Source: a virus
DNA length: 28,938 nucleotides
IMG/VR virus record: IMGVR_UViG_3300025141_000541
Span: 1-28,938 of that record
Strand: one strand, 5' to 3'
Shown: positions 1 to 7,504 of the stretch, in pieces
Layout of the letters: every line of letters begins with the position of its first letter
Position numbering within the stretch: the stretch's first letter is position 1
Made by a program: the position numbers and the translations under genes
The notes under the pieces: generated by a model
Database searches by the model: none
The model's input: only the letters and a program-made list of their open reading frames with translations
What the model was told of the DNA's origin: nothing

Positions 1-1811
1 TATATAACTATTTTAAAAATATTTATGATAAATGGATTGCCGGTAGTAAGAAAGATCAATTATCATACAATGCGTGTGGTACCCCAGGTAAAAATCTTAT
101 AGATTATTTTAAATTTATAAATAGAGGATTTAATGATATAGGATATAAGGCAGTTATAAATTTAGATAGTGTTGCTAGCTTATCGGAAAACATGAACACT
201 AATTTTTATTTTTTTATATCAAAATTATTAGGAGATAGTAATTTTTTATTTCAAATATTACCTAGTTTTATAAACTTTAAAGATGAGGAAGATATGAAAG
301 ATATATTTAGACCAGTAACAAATATATCTCAAAGAAATGCTAGTAGTGGTCCTACTTATCTATGTATATATGCTGGAGGCACTTCTGAAGTTTTAGATTT
401 AAATGAAAAAAGTAGATATACATATAAAAATGATGGTTTTTCATTTTTTGACAACCCCCCACCAGATATGACTACAGATAAAGAAGACGAAGATTTTAAT
501 TTAGTTGCGTTTAGAGTTGCATATGGGGCAGAAAATCAAACAATGTTTAAAAGTGTTTCATTAAATCAACAAGAACATAGAGAAACAGCAGAATATTTTG
601 CAGCTTTAACCGATTTAATTGATAAAAGAGGTGGAACACAAAGATCCTATCAAGGAACAGATTTATATAAAATTTTCAAAAGTAGGTCGTATAAGTGTGA
701 AGTGGAAGGATTAGGGTGTATGAGCTTACAACCAATGATGTATTTCCAATTAGATAATGTGCCATTTTTTAATGGGGCATATATGATACTTAATGTTAAT
801 CATACAATAACACCTAATCATATGGTAACTAGTTTTAGTGGTTTAAGACAAAGTAAAATATTATCACCACCAGTAGAAGAAATAACTACATTTTTAGATT
901 CAGATTTAACAGAAACATTAGATGAAGAACCATTTGTTTTTACTAATAAAACAGATAAAAATCCAGATAGATTTAATATTGGTGTTGACCCCAATAAAGA
1001 TCCAGATACTACATTTGGTTTAGCACAAATTGATGATAAAAGTTTAATAGATTTAGGTGTTGTAATTGAACCACCACCATTTTTTCCTACTAAATCAGGA
1101 TTAGGAGGGATTTTACAAACTCAATTTTCGAATTGGGGTGTCACAAGTAAATCTCAAGTTACTATGTTGTTAGCTAATATGATAACAATATCATCTGACG
1201 CAAATGGTCATGGATTTAGTCACATTGTTGAATCTTGGCCTGATCCTACTGAACCTACTATGCAACAAGAAGAGTATTATGCTGAAGGTAACCCGTACGG
1301 TAATCCACCACCTAATGTTGGGCTTAATGACCCATTTAGTGTGATGGCAGGATTTACTAATCTGAGTCCTTTCTCAGCGCAAACAATTGCACATAAATAT
1401 AGAGGAAGAGGATATATTCCTATTATTGGTATATCTGAATATTGGGAAGCCAGTACCGCTTTAGGAATTCCACAATTACTGAGTGATCCAGATCAAGCAT
1501 TTGGTATTACATCAACCACACCACAAGGAACAAATATAGAGTTAGCGGTAAAAGTTTCTTTATTTAAGTGGAATTACGGTGGATTAGAATCCGCATTTTC
1601 ATATTCTAATGGGGGAAGTGCGAGTAATTTTACACGCACAGTTCAAATACTTTCAGGTGAAGAAGGTACAACTATGGGAAAAAGCTTTGATAATTTTGCT
1701 AGGGTTTTAAGTAGATTTGATTTGATAGGTATAAATGTTGATGGTATTTCACCATCTATAGATACAACTACTATTGTACCAGGAGATACTTCCATTAACC
1801 CAGTTAATTAA
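1..1811 (+). CDS. Baseplate hub protein with C-terminal GH19-like domain (5' end outside window)
   Basis: The frame is open from base 3, so the true start lies upstream; about 602 residues are visible, and the ATG at 192 is only an internal Met. Around bases 736-855 the residues QPMMYFQLDNVPFFNGAYM, followed by an NHTITPNHM...TSFSG strand, look like the last beta-barrel segment of gp27/gpD-type tail hub proteins. From about 1090 onward the C-terminus resembles GH19 chitinase/lysozyme: the block KYRGRGYIPIIG (about 1393-1430) matches the family's conserved YRGRGxIQLTG motif, followed by a Leu-Gly-Pro helix and a W near the end. The usual catalytic AQxxHES is replaced here by ANMITIS (about 1171-1191), so activity is doubtful. 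Likely role (inference): central hub and cell-wall-contacting part of the baseplate. Family fit is moderate for the hub and good for the GH19-like fold. Confidence 0.6.
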   Translation, partial: YNYFKNIYDKWIAGSKKDQLSYNACGTPGKNLIDYFKFINRGFNDIGYKAVINLDSVASLSENMNTNFYFFISKLLGDSNFLFQILPSFINFKDEEDMKDIFRPVTNISQRNASSGPTYLCIYAGGTSEVLDLNEKSRYTYKNDGFSFFDNPPPDMTTDKEDEDFNLVAFRVAYGAENQTMFKSVSLNQQEHRETAEYFAALTDLIDKRGGTQRSYQGTDLYKIFKSRSYKCEVEGLGCMSLQPMMYFQLDNVPFFNGAYMILNVNHTITPNHMVTSFSGLRQSKILSPPVEEITTFLDSDLTETLDEEPFVFTNKTDKNPDRFNIGVDPNKDPDTTFGLAQIDDKSLIDLGVVIEPPPFFPTKSGLGGILQTQFSNWGVTSKSQVTMLLANMITISSDANGHGFSHIVESWPDPTEPTMQQEEYYAEGNPYGNPPPNVGLNDPFSVMAGFTNLSPFSAQTIAHKYRGRGYIPIIGISEYWEASTALGIPQLLSDPDQAFGITSTTPQGTNIELAVKVSLFKWNYGGLESAFSYSNGGSASNFTRTVQILSGEEGTTMGKSFDNFARVLSRFDLIGINVDGISPSIDTTTIVPGDTSINPVN

Positions 1812-1841
1812 TAAACAATTGAATTTTTAAAAAAAATATAT

Positions 1842-1849
1842 TATATTTG
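1842..1849 (+). promoter_or_regulatory. Candidate Bacteroidota-type promoter -7 box
   Basis: TATATTTG matches the Bacteroidota -7 consensus TAnnTTTG exactly. A TTG lies at 1819-1821, 20 bases upstream, within the usual spacing for the -33 element. The box ends only 4 bases before the ATG at 1854, so a transcript starting here would be nearly leaderless. In AT-rich DNA such a match can arise by chance. Confidence 0.35.
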
Positions 1850-1853
1850 TGAT

Positions 1854-2456
1854 ATGAATATTGGAAATATAGTATCATCTTCTAAAATTAATGAAGATAA
1901 TTTTAAGTTATTTGATGAAATTGAATCGGTGGATAATTCTTTACCTACACTTATTGTTGGTTGGGCTAAAACTAAAGAAATATTTGGAGATAAGATATCC
2001 ATTTTAAATAAAAAAATCAGTGATAATTTATATTGGACATTTTTACCAACTGAAAGAAGAGTGGATTATGATAATGATATAATAATATTCAAAAAGGTAT
2101 GCTATGATAATTTTGGTAGTGAATTATCATATGTTTATATAGATCCAATCCATGATAAACCACAAAAAATTAAAAAAATATTAAAAAAAATATATTCATT
2201 AAAGGAATCTATTTCATATTTTACTAATAAAAATATGTTATATATTTTAGGGGAAAATATAATTTTTGGTGTAAATTTAGAAATTACAGAGTTTATTGGT
2301 ATAAAAACTAATAGTATTATAACAAGAGTAGTTAATCTAAGAAATAGTGTTTTAATCGATAATGAAATATTTAATAAATGTAAGGAATTTATAAAAAAAC
2401 TAGATAATGAGTATAAACTAGTTCCTTATGTTGTTAAATATGGAAAATACTACTAA
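1854..2456 (+). CDS. Hypothetical protein, 200 aa
   Basis: Not recognised. The 200-residue product is Lys/Ile/Asn-rich, with no signal peptide or membrane segment. It alternates predicted strands (LPTLIVGW near residue 31, YVYIDP near 95) with a basic helix (KIKKILKKIY, about 104-113), suggesting a small soluble alpha/beta protein. It ends in tyrosines (KYGKYY). The ATG is the first in the frame after the hub stop, 42 bases upstream, and follows an A/T-rich leader. The 3' end overlaps the next gene, indicating translational coupling. It lies between the hub gene and the replication genes; function unknown. Confidence 0.7.
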   Translation: MNIGNIVSSSKINEDNFKLFDEIESVDNSLPTLIVGWAKTKEIFGDKISILNKKISDNLYWTFLPTERRVDYDNDIIIFKKVCYDNFGSELSYVYIDPIHDKPQKIKKILKKIYSLKESISYFTNKNMLYILGENIIFGVNLEITEFIGIKTNSIITRVVNLRNSVLIDNEIFNKCKEFIKKLDNEYKLVPYVVKYGKYY

Positions 2457-2853
2457 AATAATTACATTAGCTTCGTTTGTTTTAAATGATAAAATAGATA
2501 GTTTTAAAAAATACCTATATAAAAGATTTAAAGTACCAAACGAAAGGATTTTTATATATGATATAGATGATGACCCAGAAAAGAAGATTATAACCTTTAG
2601 GGTATATGTTAGAGATGGTAAAAGGGTTAATACAAGTTCCTTTTTCCCAACCACAATAATCGTTCATAAAAAGGGTGAATGTTTTTATACAATAAACGCA
2701 TTAAATAAATTAATTGAAAAAGAAACTGGAAGTGGTCCTGGAAATATTAACTATAAAGATTATCAGGTAGATTGGGATAATTATCAAGGAAAAATTTTAA
2801 TCGTAAAAGCAGGAGAATTATCAATAATGAATATTAATCGTAATTTTTCTTAA
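2440..2853 (+). CDS. Hypothetical protein, 137 aa
   Basis: Not recognised. The start is placed at ATG 2440 (MENTTK...); an in-frame ATG at 2428 would add four residues (MLLN) and deepen the overlap with the preceding gene from 17 to 29 bases. The protein looks soluble: an N-terminal strand and a basic helix (KKYLYKRFK), then IFIYDIDDDPEKK and strand pairs, then a helix NALNKLIEKETG, and a C-terminal KDYQVDWDNYQGKILIV block. The YQVDWDNYQ motif is the most distinctive part. Coupling to both neighbours suggests one transcript. No function can be assigned from sequence. Confidence 0.7.
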   Translation: MENTTKIITLASFVLNDKIDSFKKYLYKRFKVPNERIFIYDIDDDPEKKIITFRVYVRDGKRVNTSSFFPTTIIVHKKGECFYTINALNKLIEKETGSGPGNINYKDYQVDWDNYQGKILIVKAGELSIMNINRNFS

Positions 2854-2884
2854 GAACATGATATTTATAAATAAACCAATTATT

Positions 2885-3073
2885 ATGGTAGATAAAAACA
2901 AAGATAAAAACAAAGATAAAAACAAAAAAGATTTGAAATCTAAATTGGATGCCTTTTTGGAAGAAGAAAAAGAGTGTGTTGGTGAAGAATGTTTAATTAA
3001 TGATGGTAAAGAAATTGTTGAGAGAGTAAATAAAGTTTATAAAACTACCGATGGTAGACAATTATTAATGTAA
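2885..3073 (+). CDS. Small charged hypothetical protein, 62 aa
   Basis: Not recognised. The start is taken at ATG 2885 (MVDKNK...); an in-frame ATG at 2858 would add the hydrophobic stretch MIFINKPII, which seems less natural before such a charged protein. The first 14 residues are nearly all Lys, Asn and Asp, encoded by a perfect 12-base tandem repeat. The rest is acidic (LEEEKECVGEEC, with two cysteines five apart) and ends with VYKTTDGRQLLM. The gene ends 5 bases before the next start, so the two are probably co-translated. It may be a small accessory or regulatory peptide, but nothing in the sequence shows what it does. Confidence 0.6.
   Translation: MVDKNKDKNKDKNKKDLKSKLDAFLEEEKECVGEECLINDGKEIVERVNKVYKTTDGRQLLM
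2891..2926 (+). repeat. Perfect 12-bp tandem repeat, three copies
   Basis: The unit GATAAAAACAAA occurs three times in a row (2891-2902, 2903-2914, 2915-2926) and encodes Asp-Lys-Asn-Lys repeats at the N-terminus of the 62-aa protein. The unit length is a multiple of three, so copy-number changes by slippage would keep the frame. Confidence 0.9.
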
Positions 3074-3078
3074 TTGAA

Positions 3079-3858
3079 ATGAGTAAAAAAAATCTATTAA
3101 AAGAAGAATTAAATCGACACATGCAACTTTTGGAATATACATTCTATATGCCTGAAGTGGACGAAGACGATAATGAGAATTTATTATTTGATGATGCAGT
3201 TAATTTATATGAGCAAGATCCAGTACCTGGTGAAAAAGAACCTGCGGCAGATCCATTTGCAACACCAGAAGGAGAAGATGCCCCACCTGTAGATGCAGGT
3301 ATAGAGGCACCAGCTACAGATGCACCATCTGAAGATCCATTTGCAACACCAGAAGCGGGTGGTGAGGTAGAAACAGCACCAGAAGTTGATCCATTTGCTG
3401 TATCAGGTGAAGGTATGGAGGTTGAAGATGAATTTGCAACAGAAGAAGGTGGAGACGAGACAGTGGAGGTAGATGTTACAGATATAGTTGATAAAGCAGA
3501 AGAAACAAGAACAGAAATTGAAGGTCTTACCTCTAAAATGGAAGAATTAATGGGTAATTTTTCTGAATTATCAGACCAAGTAAGTGGTATGGATCAAGTT
3601 ATTGATAAAATTGATGGATTAGAAAAAGAAATTGAAAGGAGAAATCCAACCCCAGTAGAAAAATTAGAAATGAGATCTATGGATTCATTCCCCTATAGTA
3701 TTAAATTAACAGATTATTGGGATGATCAAGAAGGTTATGAAGTAGGAGAAGAAAATAAGGAAGAAGATTACGTTATAACTAAAAAAGAAGTAGACGATTA
3801 CAGCGCATCAGATATAAAACAATCATTTGATTACGATGCAAATGATGAAAATTATTAA
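3079..3858 (+). CDS. Acidic Pro/Glu-rich protein with coiled coil, 259 aa
   Basis: Not assignable to a function. The N-terminus (MSKKNLLKEELNRHMQLLEY) is a short helix. Residues about 45-130 form a low-complexity, strongly acidic Pro/Ala/Glu linker with recurring Asp-Pro-Phe-Ala units at about 58, 86 and 104 and a degenerate copy near 117. Residues about 134-190 show heptad spacing of Ile/Leu/Met (TEIEGLTSKMEELMGNFSEL) typical of a coiled coil. The C-terminus is compact and acidic, with FPYSIKLTDYWDD. No Cys, signal peptide or membrane segment is present. It is the last gene before a strong terminator, so it ends the small-gene group behind the hub. A disordered scaffold or virion linker protein is possible (inference). 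Confidence 0.7.
   Translation: MSKKNLLKEELNRHMQLLEYTFYMPEVDEDDNENLLFDDAVNLYEQDPVPGEKEPAADPFATPEGEDAPPVDAGIEAPATDAPSEDPFATPEAGGEVETAPEVDPFAVSGEGMEVEDEFATEEGGDETVEVDVTDIVDKAEETRTEIEGLTSKMEELMGNFSELSDQVSGMDQVIDKIDGLEKEIERRNPTPVEKLEMRSMDSFPYSIKLTDYWDDQEGYEVGEENKEEDYVITKKEVDDYSASDIKQSFDYDANDENY
3250..3355 (+). repeat. 22-bp direct repeat within the acidic linker
   Basis: An identical 22-base segment, beginning GATCCATTTGCAACACCAGA, occurs at 3250-3271 and 3334-3355. A diverged third copy (GATCCATTTGCTG) starts near 3388. They encode the Asp-Pro-Phe-Ala-Thr-Pro-Glu units and imply internal duplication of the linker. Confidence 0.85.
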
Positions 3859-3882
3859 GTCAGATCCCTCGTTTGACAAATT

Positions 3883-3924
3883 AACCTATAATGTGTAAAT
3901 TTATACTATTATAGGTTTTTTTTT
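3883..3924 (+). terminator. Rho-independent terminator
   Basis: The left arm AACCTATAAT (3883-3892) is an exact complement of ATTATAGGTT (3908-3917). The inner bases continue the stem with a G-U pair and one bulge, and a run of nine T residues starts at 3916. It closes the small-gene group just before the replication operon. Confidence 0.85.
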
Positions 3925-3925
3925 A

Positions 3926-3954
3926 TTGACTTTTTAAATAAAAACACTTATAAT
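3926..3954 (+). promoter_or_regulatory. Promoter of the replication operon
   Basis: TTGACT (3926-3931) and TATAAT (3949-3954) are separated by 17 bases, close to the bacterial sigma-70 consensus. Read the Bacteroidota way, TTG is followed after 20 bases by TATAATTG, one mismatch from TAnnTTTG. It sits directly behind a terminator and about 45 bases before the gp32-like gene, exactly where a promoter is needed. Confidence 0.65.
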
Positions 3955-3998
3955 TGTTTAGTTAGAAAAAATAATTTATTAATTAAAAAAAAAATAAG

Positions 3999-4883
3999 AT
4001 GAGCAAAACAACATTAGAATCAATTTTATCACAATACGAAAAAAATAGTGATGGTGGTAAAAAACCAAAAGTATCCAATGAGGATAGATTAAAAAAGTAT
4101 TTCACAGAAAAACTTAAAAAGGGTGAAAATAACACAACTAAGTCATTTAGAATTCTTCCAGGAAAAGAAGGAAGTTCTCCATTTGATGAAATCTATTTAC
4201 ATGAAAGAGAAGTGAACCATAGATATGAAAAAATTTATTGTAATAAATTAAATGATGGTGAGCATTGTCCTTTATGTGAAGCTGAAGAAGCTTTAAAAAT
4301 GGATGGTAGTAAAAAAGCCAAAGATATGGCAAAAGAATATACTGCACGTAAATGGTATGTAGTTAAAGGTATTGATAGAGATAATGAAGATCATGGTGTT
4401 AAATTCTGGAGATATAAACATAAATATACAGGAGATGGGGTACAAGATAAGTTAATGCCCGTTTTCAAATTAAAGGGGGATATTACAGATGCCAGAGAAG
4501 GTCGCGATATTATTATTACAACAAATCGTAATGATAAGGGTTGGAGTGTAGTTAGTTCTATTATGGCTGATGATGTTGCATTATTAACATCAGATACCGA
4601 AAAAGCCAATGCTTGGTTTAATAATGAAGAAACATTTAGAGATGTTTATGCTAAAAAATCACCTGAATGGTTAGATATAGTAGCAAAAAATATGACACCT
4701 ATTTGGGATTCAGGATTATCTAAATACGTTGCAGAAGAAGAAAAAGAAGAAACCGAAACTGCATCGTTAGAAGATGAAATTAATTTACTTAAAAATGATG
4801 TAGTTACAGATACATTAGTAAATGATAGTGAAGAGGTTGATGTAACCCCACTTGAAACTAGTGATGATGAACTACCATTTTAA
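3999..4883 (+). CDS. 32: Single-stranded DNA-binding protein, gp32-like
   Basis: This 294-residue protein fits the T4 gp32 family, which coats single-stranded DNA at the fork and during recombination and repair. The N-terminus (TTLESILSQYEK) resembles the cooperative-binding region. Residues 68-93 hold His68, Cys81, Cys90 and Cys93 (the CNKLNDGEHCPLC block), nearly matching the H-x12-C-x9-C-x2-C zinc site of T4 gp32. The core continues with RKWYVVKGIDR and VKFWRYKHK strands carrying aromatic and basic residues. From about 245 the C-terminus is acidic, as expected for partner recruitment, but ends in DDELPF, the form seen in bacterial SSB rather than in gp32. The leader is A-rich (AATTAAAAAAAAAATAAG) with no Shine-Dalgarno. 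It is the first gene of the replication operon, 13 bases before uvsX. Confidence 0.88.
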   Translation: MSKTTLESILSQYEKNSDGGKKPKVSNEDRLKKYFTEKLKKGENNTTKSFRILPGKEGSSPFDEIYLHEREVNHRYEKIYCNKLNDGEHCPLCEAEEALKMDGSKKAKDMAKEYTARKWYVVKGIDRDNEDHGVKFWRYKHKYTGDGVQDKLMPVFKLKGDITDAREGRDIIITTNRNDKGWSVVSSIMADDVALLTSDTEKANAWFNNEETFRDVYAKKSPEWLDIVAKNMTPIWDSGLSKYVAEEEKEETETASLEDEINLLKNDVVTDTLVNDSEEVDVTPLETSDDELPF

Positions 4884-4896
4884 AAAGTAAATTAGT

Positions 4897-5946
4897 ATGG
4901 CAAAAAAACCAATTAAGAAGAAAAAAACTGATTTTTCTAACATCAGAAAAAAGTTTTCATCCAAGGAAAAATATAAAGAACAAAAATATTTTGACTTGGG
5001 TGAAGCTTTTCAAAAAGCAACAGGTATTCCTGGACCAGCAATGGGTCAAATTAATATGTTATTGGGTCACAGTGACACAGGAAAAACTACCGCATTACTT
5101 AAAACTGCGGTTGATGCCCAAAAAAAAGGAATACTCCCAATTTTTATTATAACTGAACAAAAATTTAGTTTTCAATTCGCTAAACAATTAGGGTTAGAAA
5201 CTGAATATGTAGAAGAGGTAAATGAAGAAACAGGAGAAATAGAAGGTTATTGGGATGGATTTTTACTCTATAAATTAGGTTTTGACTATATTGAACAAGC
5301 ATTTGAATATGTTACTGAAGTATTAAATGGTCAAAAAAACGGAGAAATACCCCACGATATAGTTTTCTTATGGGATTCAATTGGAACTATTCCTTGTAAA
5401 ATGAGTTTTGAAGGTAAAGGTGGAAACCAACATACCGCTAGAGCTATTTCTGAAAAATGGGGAATGGGGATGGCGCAACGTATTACTTCGTCTAGAAAGG
5501 AAACATCACCATATACTAATAGTATGGTATTTTGTAACCAACCTTGGGTGGAGTTACCCGATAACCCATTTAGTCAACCTAGAATCCAACCAAAAGGTGG
5601 ACAATCTATTTATTTATCTTGTTCATTAGTATTCTTATTCGGGAATCAAAAAAGTGCTGGGATATCTAAATTAAATGCAACCAACAAAGGTAGAAAAGTA
5701 AATTTCGCAGTTAGAACAAAAGTAGGGATACATAAAAATCATATGAATGGTTTAGGATATGCGGATTGTAGAATATTGGCCACTACTCATGGTTTTATAG
5801 AAGATGATAAAAAAGCCATTGATGATTATAAAAACAACTATAAGGAATATTGGTCTGAAGTATTTGATAGTGTAGGAGAAGAAGTAGATTTCAAAATAAC
5901 CGAAGGAGAAACTATCGAATCACCAGTAGAATATTCTGATCAATGA
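4897..5946 (+). CDS. uvsX: UvsX/RecA-like recombinase
   Basis: The 349-residue product is a RecA-family strand-exchange ATPase of phage UvsX type, acting on single-stranded DNA coated by the gp32-like protein encoded just upstream. The Walker A motif GHSDTGKT is at residues 57-64, preceded by PAMGQINMLLG, as in RecA/UvsX. Walker B is IVFLWDSIG with Asp160. A KWGMGMAQRI helix near 187 and the VFCNQPW segment (about 211-217), containing the Asn-Gln that couples ATP state to DNA binding in RecA proteins, follow. GGQSIYLSCSLVFLF (about 234-248) is the next core strand. The N-terminus is very basic (KKPIKKKK). Length is close to T4 UvsX. The C-terminus is acidic, as in RecA proteins. Confidence 0.92.
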   Translation: MAKKPIKKKKTDFSNIRKKFSSKEKYKEQKYFDLGEAFQKATGIPGPAMGQINMLLGHSDTGKTTALLKTAVDAQKKGILPIFIITEQKFSFQFAKQLGLETEYVEEVNEETGEIEGYWDGFLLYKLGFDYIEQAFEYVTEVLNGQKNGEIPHDIVFLWDSIGTIPCKMSFEGKGGNQHTARAISEKWGMGMAQRITSSRKETSPYTNSMVFCNQPWVELPDNPFSQPRIQPKGGQSIYLSCSLVFLFGNQKSAGISKLNATNKGRKVNFAVRTKVGIHKNHMNGLGYADCRILATTHGFIEDDKKAIDDYKNNYKEYWSEVFDSVGEEVDFKITEGETIESPVEYSDQ

Positions 5947-5978
5947 TTTAGTATTTAATTTTATAATAGTTATGGATA

Positions 5979-7022
5979 GTGGTAAGATTAAATAAAGAAA
6001 AAAAATACACACATACCTTATTAGTAGATGGTGATTCATTATTGAAAACCGCCTATCATGGAGCTAAAGATCTTTTTTATAAAGATACCCATATAGGCGG
6101 TATTTTTCAGTTCTTAACTATGCTAAGAAAAGTTATTAATGAAAATCGTTTTGATAAAGTTTTTATATTTTGGGATGGTCAGTTTAGTGGAAGATTACGT
6201 TATGAAATTTATAAAGAATATAAAGCTAACAGAGAAAAAGATTTTTATAAATATAGAGACCCAAAAGATCCTGAATTATTTATTCAAAAAGAGAGAGTAA
6301 TACAATATTGTGAAGAATTATTCATACGACAATTTCAAGATGAAATAATTGAAGCAGATGATTCTATAGGATATTATTGCTCAAACATAGAAGAGGATGA
6401 AAAGGTTGTGATCATCTCTAACGATAGAGATATGTGCCAACTGATAGATAATAGAGTTGATATATACATTATTAATTTAAGGAAAATAATAAGTAAGGAT
6501 AATTATTATGAATATTTCAACCATCATTATACTAACGTTAAATTAGTAAAAATATTATCTGGTGACGCTAGTGATAATATAAAAGGTATACAAGGAATTC
6601 AAGAAAAAACACTTATAAAATATTTTCCAGAAATTATGGAAAAAACTTTGACATTGGAGAATATTATTAGTAAAATTGAAGTATTACAAAGCGAAAGAAA
6701 AACAAGATTGAAAACATTAGATAATATAAAAAATAAAGTTACGATTGGATGTCAGGGCGAAGATATTTTTGATATTAATGAAAAGATTATAAATTTAAGA
6801 AAACCATTATTAACAAAATCAGCAAAAGAACATCTTAATAGTTTATTTGTTTCACCTATTGACCCAGAAGATAGGACAACAAAAAACGTTATTAAGATGA
6901 TGTTAGAAGATGGATTAACAATGGCAATACCCGGTGGTAGAGATGGTTATATAAATTTTTTAAAACCATTTTTAAGAATAATAAAAAAAGAAAAAAATAG
7001 ATATTATGAAAAAGAATTATGA
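5979..7022 (+). CDS. FEN-type 5'-3' exonuclease / RNase H (T4 Rnh role)
   Basis: The 347-residue protein has the FEN/5'-nuclease motif order: LLVDGDS (Asp17, Asp19), IFWDG (Asp66), the arch segment RYEIYKEYKANR (about 74-85), EADDS (Glu125, Asp127, Asp128), SNDRD (Asp149, Asp151) and SGDASDNIKGIQGI, the metal-binding Asp pair (196, 199) plus helix-hairpin-helix. Such enzymes remove RNA primers and 5' flaps. T4 RNase H and the polymerase I 5' nuclease share this fold; the position beside gp32 and UvsX favours the Rnh role. The start is GTG 5979: an in-frame TAG lies at 5967-5969 and no ATG occurs before the first motif. A nearby ATG (5972) is in another frame and opens only a seven-codon peptide. 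It overlaps the next gene by 17 bases. Confidence 0.88.
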   Translation: MVRLNKEKKYTHTLLVDGDSLLKTAYHGAKDLFYKDTHIGGIFQFLTMLRKVINENRFDKVFIFWDGQFSGRLRYEIYKEYKANREKDFYKYRDPKDPELFIQKERVIQYCEELFIRQFQDEIIEADDSIGYYCSNIEEDEKVVIISNDRDMCQLIDNRVDIYIINLRKIISKDNYYEYFNHHYTNVKLVKILSGDASDNIKGIQGIQEKTLIKYFPEIMEKTLTLENIISKIEVLQSERKTRLKTLDNIKNKVTIGCQGEDIFDINEKIINLRKPLLTKSAKEHLNSLFVSPIDPEDRTTKNVIKMMLEDGLTMAIPGGRDGYINFLKPFLRIIKKEKNRYYEKEL

Positions 7023-7470
7023 AAACCTACCATATGAGTTTTTATTATTAATAAATAATAAACCAATAGTTGGTAGAAATTTCTCAATAAGAGGATTTAA
7101 TAATGATAGTTTAAGATCTCTTGAATTAAAATATGTAATAGATGATGTAGTTGACATAATTAAACACCAATTTAAGTTAAAAACATCAGATTACCTTTTT
7201 AAATATTATAACCCATATCTAGTTTATTCAGATAGTGTTAATGAAGAACCACATAAAGTAGATATATACACAAATGAAGATATATTCACTTTTCAAATAA
7301 AAGTAAAAGGTGATGTGGTAATTGAAAAGATTTTTACTGGTAATGACTATCCACCAAAAGTAAGATATGATGTCGATATAAGAAAAATTATACCTAGAAT
7401 CATCGCTACAATACAAAACGGATTAGTTCAGAAAAATTATACAAAAGAATTGTGCGGTTACGCGCTTTAA
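7006..7470 (+). CDS. Hypothetical protein in the replication operon, 154 aa
   Basis: Not recognised. It overlaps the end of the nuclease gene by 17 bases and ends 34 bases before the helicase gene, so it is transcribed and probably translated with them. The sequence starts with LPYEFLLLINNKPIVGRNF and FSIRGFNNDSLRSLELKYVID, followed by a helix DVVDIIKHQFKLKTSDYL, strand-rich IFTFQIKVKGDVVIEKIF, and a C-terminal helix DIRKIIPRIIATIQNGL. It contains one Cys, no zinc motif, and no membrane segment. Context suggests a replication accessory role such as a helicase loader (gp59) or mediator (UvsY), but no motif of either is visible, so this remains a guess. Confidence 0.75.
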   Translation: MKKNYENLPYEFLLLINNKPIVGRNFSIRGFNNDSLRSLELKYVIDDVVDIIKHQFKLKTSDYLFKYYNPYLVYSDSVNEEPHKVDIYTNEDIFTFQIKVKGDVVIEKIFTGNDYPPKVRYDVDIRKIIPRIIATIQNGLVQKNYTKELCGYAL

Positions 7471-7504
7471 AGGATATTTATTAATATAGTAAATTATAAA
7501 AAAT

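Noticed and set aside
2866-2873. TATAAATA, identical to the T4 late promoter box, before the 62-aa gene
   Set aside because: The same octamer also occurs inside genes (near 116 and 20895), as expected in AT-rich DNA, and no sliding-clamp or gp55-like gene is visible to support a T4-type late system.
7006-7470. Calling the 154-aa gene UvsY or helicase loader gp59
   Set aside because: Only its position supports this; no sequence feature of either family is visible.
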